DNA of 64,000 nt from Isosphaeraceae bacterium EP7 (GTDB taxonomy: Bacteria > Planctomycetota > Planctomycetia > Isosphaerales > Isosphaeraceae): positions 6,211,174 through 6,275,173 of the forward strand of contig CP151667.1 of assembly GCA_038400315.1 (NCBI GenBank). The letters are read 5' to 3'. The notes beneath the pieces were generated by a model. That model was not told the origin of the DNA and made no database searches. It saw only the letters and a program-made list of their open reading frames with translations. Every line of letters begins with the position of its first letter. The stretch's first letter is position 1. This document shows positions 37,041 to 45,270 of the stretch, piece by piece. Made by a program: the position numbers and the translations under genes.

Positions 37041-39428
37041 TCAGCGAGGCGCAACCGGCGCGTCGGGCATGAATGGGTCGAGCGGCAAATCCTCGGGGCG
37101 GGTCGGCGGGAACAGCAGTCCGCCGATCACGTTGCCGGACAGGAGGAACGCCGCCCCTTCGGCCCCTGCGTCCGTGGTCGCGTAAAACGAGCCGACCAGA
37201 TCCGGGGCCCCGACCCGCAGCACCTTCGGGCCGTCGTCGGATTCCAGGCTCAACGTCAGCAGCGGCGGAGTCAGGCCGAGCTTCCCGGGGAACGGGCCGT
37301 TTTGATGGACGAATTTGGTCGTGCGAAGCTCCTTCAGCGTCTCCAGCAACTCCGGGATCGGCGTCGGGTCGAAGCCGCTGCCGTCGAACCCCGACGCGAT
37401 CTGCCAGGCCCCGGCGCTGCCCAGCGGCCCCGGTTTCCGCTCCAGTGCCACCGTCCGGTCGGGCCACCCCAGGACGATCCGCCTGATTCGCGCCGGGTTG
37501 AAGGCGAGGACCCTGCGGTCGCGGAACTCGATGTTCAGGATCGCGCCGACGACCGGGTCGACCGTGAAGACGCCGGAACCGCCCAGGATCGCATAGCGAT
37601 CCTTGGAGCCCCCCCCCACCTCGCGGCCGATTTTCAGGCTTCGCGCCTCGGAGTCGGCCGAGTCGGGCGTCGAGCTCGCCTGCCAGCTCACCTCGGCGAG
37701 CGGCCGATCCAGGCCGTACGGGGTGGGCGAGGCGTCGGTTCCGGCCACGAACCGCTCGGCTCGCAAGGTGGACAGCATCCGGAGCACGGCGGCCACCGAA
37801 TCGGCATCGGCGGCAGCAACGGCCCGGCCGGGCAGGATCACCTCCCAACCACGGCCATCGAGGCCCGCGGGCGAACCTGGCGGTCGCCTCAGCCGGGTCG
37901 TTCCGTCGCCCGTCTTCACCGTCAAGCTCCAGACCGGCTTGTCCCCGACCGCCGCCAGCGTGCGGTTGCGGAACGGCCAGGGCTCCGAGGGGAGCGCATC
38001 GGCCAGGCTCTCCTGGACCGCCAGGGTCGCCGGATCGCCCTCAACGCGTGCGAAAATCACCTTCTTGAGCCGATCGCGGCGCCCCAGGGCCAGCGTCAGG
38101 TCGGCCGGACGGCCCGGGTCGGGCGAGATCGAGCCGGCCTTCGCCGTCGAGGGCGGGGAACCCGACCGGCCCGCGTTGGCCGGCGCCCACCAGAGCCGCA
38201 GGGTCGAGGAAGGCGGGTCCACTCCGGCCTCGGCCGCCTGCTCGGGGGCCAGCGATTCGCTGATCACGGCCTCGTTCAGGGCCTTCAGCAGGGCCGCCGC
38301 CCCCGCTTGATCGACGTCGAATCGCTGACCGTCCTGCTCGCCGCCGAAGGCTGGCTGCGACGTCATGCCGCCGGAGCCTGACGCGAAGAGCACCACGCTG
38401 GACCTCGGCGACTGGTATTCGATCCGCGTCACCTGCCCCGGCTCGACCGCCGCGAGCTTCCTGATGCGCAGCTCGGCCAGCCGCTTGCCCAGGTCGAGCA
38501 GCGGGCCGGGATCAATCTTCACCACGTCGTCCTGGCCCGGCCGATGGGCGAACAGGCGGCGGGCGTCCACCGAGTCCGCCGGGGCCTCGCCGCCAATCTC
38601 CAGCGTCTGCGTCGCCCGGGGCCCATGCACCTCGACCGTCAGCGTGGGCTTGTCCAGCCCATACGCATGCAGATCCTTGACATCGTCGGCAACGTACCCA
38701 GCCCGGCCGTCGGCCACCGCCAGGCCGGTAACCTGGGCCAGCAGGGCTTCCACCTTCTTCGTGTCGGCGGGGGCCGGATAGGGCCGGACGATGCGCCAGA
38801 CCTTGCCGTCGCGCTTCAAGGCGACGTCCAGGCCCTCCCCCTTCACCGTCAGGCCGTCGACCTCGTGCGCGGGCATCGCCAGCGGCCGGCTCTCGCGCCA
38901 GCGCCAGTCGGGAATGTCGGCCAGTGCCAGGGCCGCGGCGTCGACGACGTGAATGCCCGGCTCGCCGGGGACGCGCACGTAGCGGTTGCCGCGGACGACG
39001 TCGCCCAGCTCGATCGTCGCCAGCGGCCTCGCGCTGTCCGAACCGTACAGCCGGATCGTTTTCGGACGAGAGCCGAACCCGTAGGACTCGGGTGATCCGT
39101 CGACCGTCCCGGCGTCGGGCACCACGCGCAAGACTTTCAGGTTGTAGGCCAGGTTCTCGACTAGCGCGTCGTCGGCCAGAGTATCGACCGGGTTCATGAG
39201 CCTCCAGTGCCCCGATGGCTCACGCCTGGCCATGATCGAGGTCTCGCCGCCGTTAATCTCCAGCCGACGCAGGTCGCCCTGCCTCAACTCCACCAGCTCG
39301 GGCAGGACACGGCCGCTGAGCCCCGCGCGGTCGAGCGACGTGGGGACGCGCCAGTACTGGGCGACCCAGAGACCGAGCAGGCCGCCGAAGAAGAGGACCA
39401 GGAGCAACGCCGTCGATCGATTCTTCAT
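37041..39428 (-). CDS. DUF4340 protein of an ABC-2/GldG export cluster
   Basis: This 795-residue protein has one N-terminal transmembrane helix (STALLLVLFFGGLLGLWVA) and a large extracytoplasmic part with the repeated DUF4340 pattern 'W.L..P....AD...V..L...L..L': 'GHWRLMNPVDTLADDALVENLAYNLKVLRV' and 'GKVWRIVRPYPAPADTKKVEALLAQVTGLAV'. DUF4340 proteins are regularly encoded after GldG-like proteins in Planctomycetota and Bacteroidota. The ATG at 39428 is preferred over an in-frame TTG at 39446. The cluster probably exports or assembles something at the envelope; the cargo is unknown. Confidence 0.82.
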   Translation of the reverse strand: MKNRSTALLLVLFFGGLLGLWVAQYWRVPTSLDRAGLSGRVLPELVELRQGDLRRLEINGGETSIMARREPSGHWRLMNPVDTLADDALVENLAYNLKVLRVVPDAGTVDGSPESYGFGSRPKTIRLYGSDSARPLATIELGDVVRGNRYVRVPGEPGIHVVDAAALALADIPDWRWRESRPLAMPAHEVDGLTVKGEGLDVALKRDGKVWRIVRPYPAPADTKKVEALLAQVTGLAVADGRAGYVADDVKDLHAYGLDKPTLTVEVHGPRATQTLEIGGEAPADSVDARRLFAHRPGQDDVVKIDPGPLLDLGKRLAELRIRKLAAVEPGQVTRIEYQSPRSSVVLFASGSGGMTSQPAFGGEQDGQRFDVDQAGAAALLKALNEAVISESLAPEQAAEAGVDPPSSTLRLWWAPANAGRSGSPPSTAKAGSISPDPGRPADLTLALGRRDRLKKVIFARVEGDPATLAVQESLADALPSEPWPFRNRTLAAVGDKPVWSLTVKTGDGTTRLRRPPGSPAGLDGRGWEVILPGRAVAAADADSVAAVLRMLSTLRAERFVAGTDASPTPYGLDRPLAEVSWQASSTPDSADSEARSLKIGREVGGGSKDRYAILGGSGVFTVDPVVGAILNIEFRDRRVLAFNPARIRRIVLGWPDRTVALERKPGPLGSAGAWQIASGFDGSGFDPTPIPELLETLKELRTTKFVHQNGPFPGKLGLTPPLLTLSLESDDGPKVLRVGAPDLVGSFYATTDAGAEGAAFLLSGNVIGGLLFPPTRPEDLPLDPFMPDAPVAPR

Positions 39429-39470
39429 GGACAAATTCCGATCCAATCACGTACCAACGATTCGCTCAGC

Positions 39471-41264
39471 TCAGCGTCGCCGCGCCATCGCCGTGCCCAC
39501 CCCCAGCGCGATGATGATGGCGGCGGCCATCACCGTGGGGACGAACACCAGCTTCGTCCGCTTCTCGGGCCCCGACGTCAGCGTCAGCGCCACATGCGTC
39601 TTGGGCGCGATGCCCACAAGCTCGGGCTTGCCCCGCAGCCACTGGCTCGCGTTGATGAGGAGGTCCAGGTTGCTCGGCTCGATCCCCACGAAGGCGTCGT
39701 CTCCCAGGAAGGGCGACGAGAAGACGACCATCTTGGGCGCCCCGTCCGCCTGCCCTGTGGTCGTAGACGGCCCCGTGATCGCCAGCCCCACCACGATTGG
39801 CCCGGCTGCATCCTTGGCCGCGTCGCGCACCGGCGGCGAGACGTCCGGGTCGCTCTCCACCCACGACCCTGGGCTCGTCCAGAGGATCGGATAGGCCTCG
39901 CCCACCCCCGCGGGGCCGGGCCCTTTCAGCACCAGGGGAGCGGCCGACGGGACCAGCACCGCGCGATTGCCCAGGCCGTCGGCGATCGGGTGCGGCGGCC
40001 CGCCCGGCCCCATCGGCGGAGCGAAGACCATCGTCATCCGACCGTTATAGTTGTAGGTGGGATCGACGACCCGCCCGGGGCCGAGCCGCACCTCGTAGGG
40101 GTCGAGCAGGCCCGCGAGCCCCGCCGCCTGGGCCGAGTCCGTCAGCAGCAGCACGCCCCCTCCGCGATTCATGTGCTCCTGCACCTTGGCAAGCTCGTCG
40201 GGCTGGAAGGGCGATTTGGGCGCGACGATGATGAGCAGGGCCAGGTCGTCGGGAATCGGGTGCCTGGCCGTGTCCAGGTCGTCCAGCCGCATCCCCAGGG
40301 CGCTCATCCGCTGCTTCCAGAGCGCCAGGCTCGGCTGCCTGGGGTCGCCCGAGAGCCCGGTCGGCTCGCCGTGTCCCGCGGTGAAGGCCACGCGGACCGG
40401 CTTCCCCTCGACCAGCCGGATCAGGGCCGACGTCAGCGCGTCTTCACCATTGAACCGGGTCGTGAACCGATCGGGCACGGTTCGGCCCGACTCGTCGGCG
40501 ACCAGCGAGAACAGCTCGTCTCCCCGCACCACGGTGCGCCTGGCGTCGTCCCCCTCGCCATATTGCAGGATCACCCCGCCGGCAGGGCTGAGCGCCACCG
40601 AGGGCACATTCCTGGCCAGCTCTTCCCAGGCCGTCGGCTCGGCATAGGGGTTGATCGTCGACAGCCGGACCAGGTCGGGCCTCGCCCCCCGGTACAGGTC
40701 CGCAAGCTCGCCCACTCGCGCAAGCTGGGCCTGAGACCTCGCCGCACGGCCGTAATAGGTCGTCAGCGTGAGCGGCCTGTCCAGCGACCCCAGCGCCTTG
40801 AGCGTCAGGGGAGACAGGCTGTGCGAGCGCTCCACGGTCAGGTCGATCGGCCGGCCGCCGTAGCGGAACGCGACCAGGTTGCCCACCAGCAGCACGCCGG
40901 CCAGCAACGAGGCCGTCAGTGCGGCGTCGGCCGCCCCCACCACCCGGCGAATCGCCGGGCTCTCGTGCTTGAACCGCTCGTTGCGCCTGGCCAGAGTGAT
41001 CCAGGTGCCGAACCCGCCGGCGAACAGCGGCAAAGACGCCGCCACATAGTCCGACAGCAGCAGCCCCACCCCCGCCAGCACCAGCACCAGCCCCGCGGCG
41101 GCCCCCAGATAAAGCCGAAGCGCCAGCCGGCGCAGGCCCGCCGCGTCGTATTCGCCCGCCCTGGGGCGGCTCGCCCCGCGCAGCGACCAGCCGAGCATCC
41201 CCAGGGCGGCAAGCCCCAGGATCAGCAGCGATAGAACCGGCCTGGACAACCAGCCACCCATCAT
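39471..41264 (-). CDS. GldG-like ABC-associated membrane protein
   Basis: This 597-residue protein has several N-terminal helices (about residues 7-25, 50-95 and 115-140), a large periplasmic part with an IFT-like domain ('VERSHSLSPLTLKALGSLDRPLTLTTYYG', 'VAFTAGHGEPTG', 'DDLALLIIVAPKSPFQPDEL', 'GGGVLLLTDSAQ') and a C-terminal helix (VPTVMAAAIIIALGVGTAM). This is the Gldg_ABC_2/ABC-type uncharacterised transport arrangement. The ATG overlaps the permease stop (ATGA), showing coupling. Confidence 0.85.
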   Translation of the reverse strand: MMGGWLSRPVLSLLILGLAALGMLGWSLRGASRPRAGEYDAAGLRRLALRLYLGAAAGLVLVLAGVGLLLSDYVAASLPLFAGGFGTWITLARRNERFKHESPAIRRVVGAADAALTASLLAGVLLVGNLVAFRYGGRPIDLTVERSHSLSPLTLKALGSLDRPLTLTTYYGRAARSQAQLARVGELADLYRGARPDLVRLSTINPYAEPTAWEELARNVPSVALSPAGGVILQYGEGDDARRTVVRGDELFSLVADESGRTVPDRFTTRFNGEDALTSALIRLVEGKPVRVAFTAGHGEPTGLSGDPRQPSLALWKQRMSALGMRLDDLDTARHPIPDDLALLIIVAPKSPFQPDELAKVQEHMNRGGGVLLLTDSAQAAGLAGLLDPYEVRLGPGRVVDPTYNYNGRMTMVFAPPMGPGGPPHPIADGLGNRAVLVPSAAPLVLKGPGPAGVGEAYPILWTSPGSWVESDPDVSPPVRDAAKDAAGPIVVGLAITGPSTTTGQADGAPKMVVFSSPFLGDDAFVGIEPSNLDLLINASQWLRGKPELVGIAPKTHVALTLTSGPEKRTKLVFVPTVMAAAIIIALGVGTAMARRR

Positions 41265-42028
41265 CCGGCCGTCTCCCTCGAACGCAGGACTTGCACCGTC
41301 AGATAGAGAAACAGCACGCAGACCGAGACGTGAAGCGCCAGGAACCTGAGGTCGAGCTGCCCCACCCCCAGCGTCAGCGCCTGGCCGATCGGCGAGCAAT
41401 AGCGCGCCACCGCCGACCAGGGAGAGCCCCGCTCCACGGCCGTTCGCTCGCCGATGAACGTCACGAACAAGAGCAGGAACAGCGTGACGAACGTCGCGAT
41501 GGCCGCCAGCACTTGCTGACGCGTCAAGGCGCTATAAAACAGGCCGATCGCCGTGAACATCATCCCCAGCGTCAGCATCCCCAGGCCCAGGGCCAGCGGC
41601 GGGCCCAGGTCGAAGCGGTAGTCGGCCTGGAAGTAGAGGAATGGCAGGTAGAGCCAGAACGGGACCAGCAGGGCGACGAACATCGCCAGGCCCGCCAGCC
41701 ACTTCGCCATCACCACCTGGGCCTCGGTCACGGGGGCCGTCAGCAACGTCTCGATCGTGCCGCTCCGCCGCTCCTCGGCCAGCAGCCGCATCGTCAGCAC
41801 GGGCACGGCGAAGACCACCGCGAACCAGAACGGCATGCTGCCGGACAGGTACGCGTTGATGGGACTTTGCGCCACCGAGAGCGTGCGCTGGGGCCGCGCC
41901 AGCACGTCGACCAGGTCCCAGAAGTTTAGCCAGGCGACCGCCTGGAACGCCAGCAAGACGAGGTAGGCCGTGGGCGTCAGGAAGTAGGCCGCCAGCTCGC
42001 GTGAGCAGAGGGTGAACACATGCCGCAT
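41261..42028 (-). CDS. ABC-2 type permease
   Basis: This 255-residue protein has six predicted transmembrane helices. 'ELAAYFLTPTAYLVLLAFQAV' at the N-terminus, 'EERRSGTIETLLTAPVTEAQVVMAKWLAGL' (the conserved ABC-2 permease box, similar to NosY and GldF) and a final helix before SRETAG are visible. It lies 7 bases after the ATPase gene and overlaps the GldG-like gene. Confidence 0.88.
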   Translation of the reverse strand: MRHVFTLCSRELAAYFLTPTAYLVLLAFQAVAWLNFWDLVDVLARPQRTLSVAQSPINAYLSGSMPFWFAVVFAVPVLTMRLLAEERRSGTIETLLTAPVTEAQVVMAKWLAGLAMFVALLVPFWLYLPFLYFQADYRFDLGPPLALGLGMLTLGMMFTAIGLFYSALTRQQVLAAIATFVTLFLLLFVTFIGERTAVERGSPWSAVARYCSPIGQALTLGVGQLDLRFLALHVSVCVLFLYLTVQVLRSRETAG

Positions 42029-42035
42029 GATGGTC

Positions 42036-43001
42036 TCAGGCCGCCTCGCTCGGTTCCGTTTCGCCCAGATTCGCGACCAGGCTCGCCGCGCCCACCGCCT
42101 GCACGAACCGCTCCTCCAGCGTCGTCCGCCGCAGGTCCAGCCGCCGGATCGGCCAACCGCGACCGGCCAGCGCCAGGCCGATCGCCTCGCGAGGGTCGGC
42201 CCCCGGCTCGCTCCGCACGTCCAAGGTCAGATGCTCGCCGTCGCGGCTCGCGACCACCACCTGCGCGACGCCCGCCACCCCACCAACCGCGTCGAGCATC
42301 GGCCCGGCCGGCCCGCGCGCCTCGACCACCACTCCCTGCTCGCCCGCCCCGGCCTCCGTCGACGCATCCAGCGCGATCCGCCCACGGGCGATGATGATCA
42401 CGCGCCCGCAGGTCGCCTCGACCTCGGGCAAGATATGCGTGCTCAGCAGCACGGTATGCGACTGGCCCAGCTCGCGGATCAGGGTCCGCACCTCGCGCAC
42501 CTGCAACGGGTCGAGCCCCGCCGTCGGCTCATCCAGGATCAGGACATCGGGCTCGTGCAGCAACGCATCGGCCAGCCCCACCCGCTGGCGGAATCCCCTG
42601 GAAAGCTGGCCAATAATCCGGTCCCGCACCTCGTCAAGCTTGCAACGCTCGATGGCCGAATCCACCGCCCGCCGCCGCTGCCGCCACCGTACGTCCTTCA
42701 GCTTGGCCCGGAACACCAGATAGTCGCGAACCCGCATCTCGCCATAAAGCGGCACATTCTCGGGCAAATAGCCGATCCGCCGCCGAACCTCCAGCGGCTC
42801 GTCCAGCACGTCATGCCCCGCCAGCGCCGCCCGCCCGCTCGTCGGCGGCAAGAACGTCGTCAGCATCCGCATCGTGGTCGTCTTGCCCGCCCCATTCGGC
42901 CCGAGCAGCCCCACCACCTCGCCGCGGCCCACGTGGAAGCTCAAGTCCTCCACCGCCGCAACGCCGCCATACCGCTTGCAGAGCCGATCGACCCGAATCA
43001 T
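42036..43001 (-). CDS. ABC-2 type ATP-binding protein
   Basis: This 321-residue ATPase starts at MIRVDRLCKRYGG and has Walker A GPNGAGKTTT, Q-loop 'YLPENVPLY', signature 'LSRGFRQRVGLA', Walker B 'VLILDEPTAGLDP' and switch 'LLSTHILPEVE'. The C-terminal extension (about 230-321) is a small regulatory domain common in ABC-2 ATPases such as GldA/NatA/CcmA. It heads the cluster ATPase-permease-GldG-like-DUF4340. Confidence 0.93.
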   Translation of the reverse strand: MIRVDRLCKRYGGVAAVEDLSFHVGRGEVVGLLGPNGAGKTTTMRMLTTFLPPTSGRAALAGHDVLDEPLEVRRRIGYLPENVPLYGEMRVRDYLVFRAKLKDVRWRQRRRAVDSAIERCKLDEVRDRIIGQLSRGFRQRVGLADALLHEPDVLILDEPTAGLDPLQVREVRTLIRELGQSHTVLLSTHILPEVEATCGRVIIIARGRIALDASTEAGAGEQGVVVEARGPAGPMLDAVGGVAGVAQVVVASRDGEHLTLDVRSEPGADPREAIGLALAGRGWPIRRLDLRRTTLEERFVQAVGAASLVANLGETEPSEAA

Positions 43002-43254
43002 ACGCCGACCTCGCCCATGCCAACACGCACCGCACCCGCGCGGCCAAGCCCAGAGCTTAACCCCCGCCCCCACCCCTTGGCCACGCCCGCCGTCCCTTTG
43101 AGGCGCAACGCCGCCCCGAAGTTCCCGGCCTTCGTCGCAAACCAAGACGCACGACATCGCCCGTCGTGACTCAAAGGCCGGCGCCAACTGATCCATCCTG
43201 GATTTCCGGAACGTCCTGAGTCTTGGGCTGTCGTGCAAGCAAGAACCGCCGGCA

Positions 43255-43686
43255 TCACGGGACGTTAAAGAACGTCACGCCAGCGGCCAAGGCGGCGGCT
43301 TTCAGCTTTCCATCGAAGCAGGCCATCGGCAAGCCTCGCCTGATTGCCAGCTCCAGGTAAGCGGCGTCGTAAGACGAGAGCTGGTGTGACCGCGCCAGGT
43401 GTGTGATGGCGGTGAACGCCCGGCCGGTCGTGCCGTCATCGATGGCGATCGGCAAGCCGCTCAACATCGCGAGGAAGCGGCCGCTGCGGGCCTCGTCAAG
43501 CCGCTTGCGGCGTTCGCCCACGAGCAGGGCATTGGCCACTTCCAGCGGCCAGATGGCCGGAACGACCGCCCTGACCGATTTCAAGGCGTCCTGGACGCCA
43601 TCCGCGTAGAGGCTGGCTTCGTCCTCGAAGCACCAGGCCATCGTGACCGAGCAGTCGAGCACGAGACCATCCTTGGCGTCTTCCAC
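43255..43686 (-). CDS. vapC: PIN-domain toxin (VapC type)
   Basis: This 143-residue PIN-domain ribonuclease has Asp11 (GLVLDCSVTMAW), a central Glu in 'WPLEVANALLVGERR', 'LSSYDAAYLELAIRRGLPMACFDGKL' with the conserved D-x-x-Y and F-D acidic pair, and a normal length. VapC toxins cleave RNA, often tRNA or rRNA loops. It lies 22 bases downstream of the antitoxin gene, as expected for a type II module. Confidence 0.9.
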   Translation of the reverse strand: MEDAKDGLVLDCSVTMAWCFEDEASLYADGVQDALKSVRAVVPAIWPLEVANALLVGERRKRLDEARSGRFLAMLSGLPIAIDDGTTGRAFTAITHLARSHQLSSYDAAYLELAIRRGLPMACFDGKLKAAALAAGVTFFNVP

Positions 43687-43708
43687 GGTGAATCCTTTCC
43701 GGTGGCGA

Positions 43709-43957
43709 TCAGAAGCGGCGGCCGTCTTCGATCAGGTCACGAATGGTGAGGCCGTCACCGAGCGTGTTTCCTTTGCGGAAGGCACGCATCTCGTCGATCA
43801 ACTGCTGCACGTCGGGCCTTGCCTGAACCGGGCGGGCGGGGACCAAACGGGCCACCGGCTTGCCGTGCTTGGTAATCTCGATTTCCTCGCCTTTTGCCAC
43901 ATCGTCCAGAAGCTGGGGCAAATGGGTCTTCGCTTCGTAAGAGCCGATTGTACGCAT
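43709..43957 (-). CDS. vapB: Phd/YefM-type antitoxin (VapB partner)
   Basis: This 82-residue protein is the antitoxin of the PIN toxin. 'MRTIGSYEAKTHLPQLLDDVAKGEEIEITKHGKPVARLVP' is the Phd/YefM DNA-binding fold, and the C-terminal half (LGDGLTIRDLIEDGRRF) would wrap the toxin. These pairs usually repress their own promoter; a candidate operator is at 43979-43998. Confidence 0.9.
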   Translation of the reverse strand: MRTIGSYEAKTHLPQLLDDVAKGEEIEITKHGKPVARLVPARPVQARPDVQQLIDEMRAFRKGNTLGDGLTIRDLIEDGRRF

Positions 43958-43978
43958 GGCAGACCCCTAAACAATCTC

Positions 43979-44021
43979 GACTGGTCTGGACTAGTCTGAC
44001 ACGAATTGCCCAGTTTGCCAA
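43979..44021 (-). promoter_or_regulatory. Candidate vapBC promoter and operator
   Basis: On the minus strand TTGGCA (44021-44016) and CAGACT (43998-43993) are spaced by 17 bases. Two near-identical 9-mers, GACTGGTCT (43979-43987) and GACTAGTCT (43989-43997) on the plus strand, lie one helical turn apart and overlap the -10. The second contains the palindrome GACTAGTC. This fits an autoregulatory site. Confidence 0.45.
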
Positions 44022-44105
44022 GCGGTTTTGCTGAACAGGAACGCGACCGTGCGAGGGAAAATGAGCCGGGAGCTGCCTTATATCGATGAGCCAGCCTCGC
44101 ACCAT

Positions 44106-44675
44106 TCAAGTATGATGCAGCCCGATCAGTGCCATCGCCTCCGCCGCCAACTCGGGCTGGGTAACCAACTGACGCTTCATCTCCAGGGCGGCATTGATCG
44201 CCGCAACCCCGTTCGCCTCCTGGGCGAACCGATCGTCGGACAGGCCGCTCCTGAGCAGCCATTCGGCGACATCTTGCCAGTTCCAGGCGGGCGCGGGTCC
44301 CGAGATGCCGCCGACGGGCGGGGGGAATCCGCCGGGCCCGGTGGCGCCCGAAACATACTGGTGGACAAGCTGGCGGCTTCGACCGATCTTCCTGGCGATG
44401 TCCGATTGGCTCATGAGCCCTTCGAGATCCACCCGCACGATCTTCGGGCCGAGCCCCGCCTTCGCGACATCGGCGATGGCCGACAGGACGGCATCCTTGA
44501 ACGAGGGCGCCTCCCGGCAGAACGACAGGGTGAGTCGCCCATGTCGCTGCGAGACCGTCGCGTCGTCGCATCCCGCCTCGAAGAGCGAGTCGGTCAATTC
44601 GTCGGTGAAGGCCACGCCTTCGGCGAGGCAGATGTCGAAGTCGTGCTCCGTCGACTCGGCTCCCATGTCTTCCAT
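44106..44675 (-). CDS. HTH protein, candidate antitoxin of a HicA-like module
   Basis: This 189-residue protein has an N-terminal alpha/beta domain (about residues 11-80: 'DFDICLAEGVAFTDELTDSLFEAGCDDATV', 'LTLSFCREAPSFKDAVLSAIADV') and a helix-turn-helix (88-110: 'LMSQSDIARKIGRSRQLVHQYVSG'). A 'FPPPVGGISGPAPAWNWQDVAEWL' segment is the MerR/Xis-like recognition wing seen in many such regulators. The first domain is similar in rhythm to HicB-type antitoxins. It lies 14 bases after the HicA-like gene, and the ATG follows AGGGGAC. Function as antitoxin is inference. Confidence 0.68.
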   Translation of the reverse strand: MEDMGAESTEHDFDICLAEGVAFTDELTDSLFEAGCDDATVSQRHGRLTLSFCREAPSFKDAVLSAIADVAKAGLGPKIVRVDLEGLMSQSDIARKIGRSRQLVHQYVSGATGPGGFPPPVGGISGPAPAWNWQDVAEWLLRSGLSDDRFAQEANGVAAINAALEMKRQLVTQPELAAEAMALIGLHHT

Positions 44676-44689
44676 TCGAGTCCCCTTCG

Positions 44690-44914
44690 TCAGGGCTGGT
44701 AGGTGCATCTGGCGAGGTCGCTCCTGATCTTCCTGGCGTGATTGGCCGGGTTCCTGGGAGTGGACCACACGCTGAAACTGCAACCGTCGCGGTTCTTGGC
44801 CGGGCAATCGAGACGGCCCCAGGCATGACCGTTCGAAGCCTGCCAGGTCCACCCCAGGGCCTCAGCCTCCTGGACGGCCGCCTCGATCTCTTTGTTGGGG
44901 TGCCGTGGCCTCAT
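44690..44914 (-). CDS. Small HicA-like protein, candidate toxin
   Basis: This 74-residue protein reads 'NKEIEAAVQEAEALGWTWQ' then 'GHAWGRLDCPAKNRDGCSF', with 'SVWSTPRNPANHARKIR' near the end. HicA toxins share this order: an N-terminal helix, 'GW', a Gly-His turn with the catalytic histidine (here H30), a beta strand, then 'P.....H......I' (H59 here). Cysteines C37 and C45 are extra and could bind zinc. The upstream open frame is not protein-like, so I start at MRPRHPNKE. The RNase role is inference from fold-level resemblance and the adjacent regulator. Confidence 0.6.
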   Translation of the reverse strand: MRPRHPNKEIEAAVQEAEALGWTWQASNGHAWGRLDCPAKNRDGCSFSVWSTPRNPANHARKIRSDLARCTYQP

Positions 44915-45270
44915 CTGACCATTTTCATGCCGCCCTTGACATCCGTCAAGAGAACGCCGAGACGAATCTTCCGAGGGATTCACGCCCAAACCCTTGCCGC
45001 CCTCACCGCTGCGGCGTCCGGCCTTGCTCGCCCGATTCATTCGATCACTTCGCAAAACAGGACACCCGGATGGCTGGAATCGAACCTCCCCAAATCGCCT
45101 CATCAGGAGATTCTTACCAAACTTCCAAAATTTCATGATCGATTGAGACGCATTTCGTGATGAGATTTAGGCGTGTCCCGCCGCGCGACGCTTGCGCAGC
45201 CTGGCCAAGATCGCCAAAGTTAGCGATATTCACTCATTGAATCTCCACCCCAAGGAAGCGACGCAGCACC
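44915..45270. other. Divergent intergenic region
   Basis: These 356 bases separate the minus-strand HicA-like pair from the plus-strand STGPRT-family gene. I see no gene; the last 100 bases are AT-richer and probably hold the promoters, but no good -35/-10 pair stands out. Confidence 0.45.

Noticed and set aside
36364-37848. Long in-frame upstream extension of def
   Set aside because: The added residues are Arg/Gly/Pro-rich and lie opposite the reading frame of the DUF4340 gene; the GTG at 36960 gives a standard deformylase.
43002-43254. Possible gene in the gap between the ABC ATPase and vapC
   Set aside because: Only Arg/Pro-rich shadow frames are seen, and no ribosome site precedes them.
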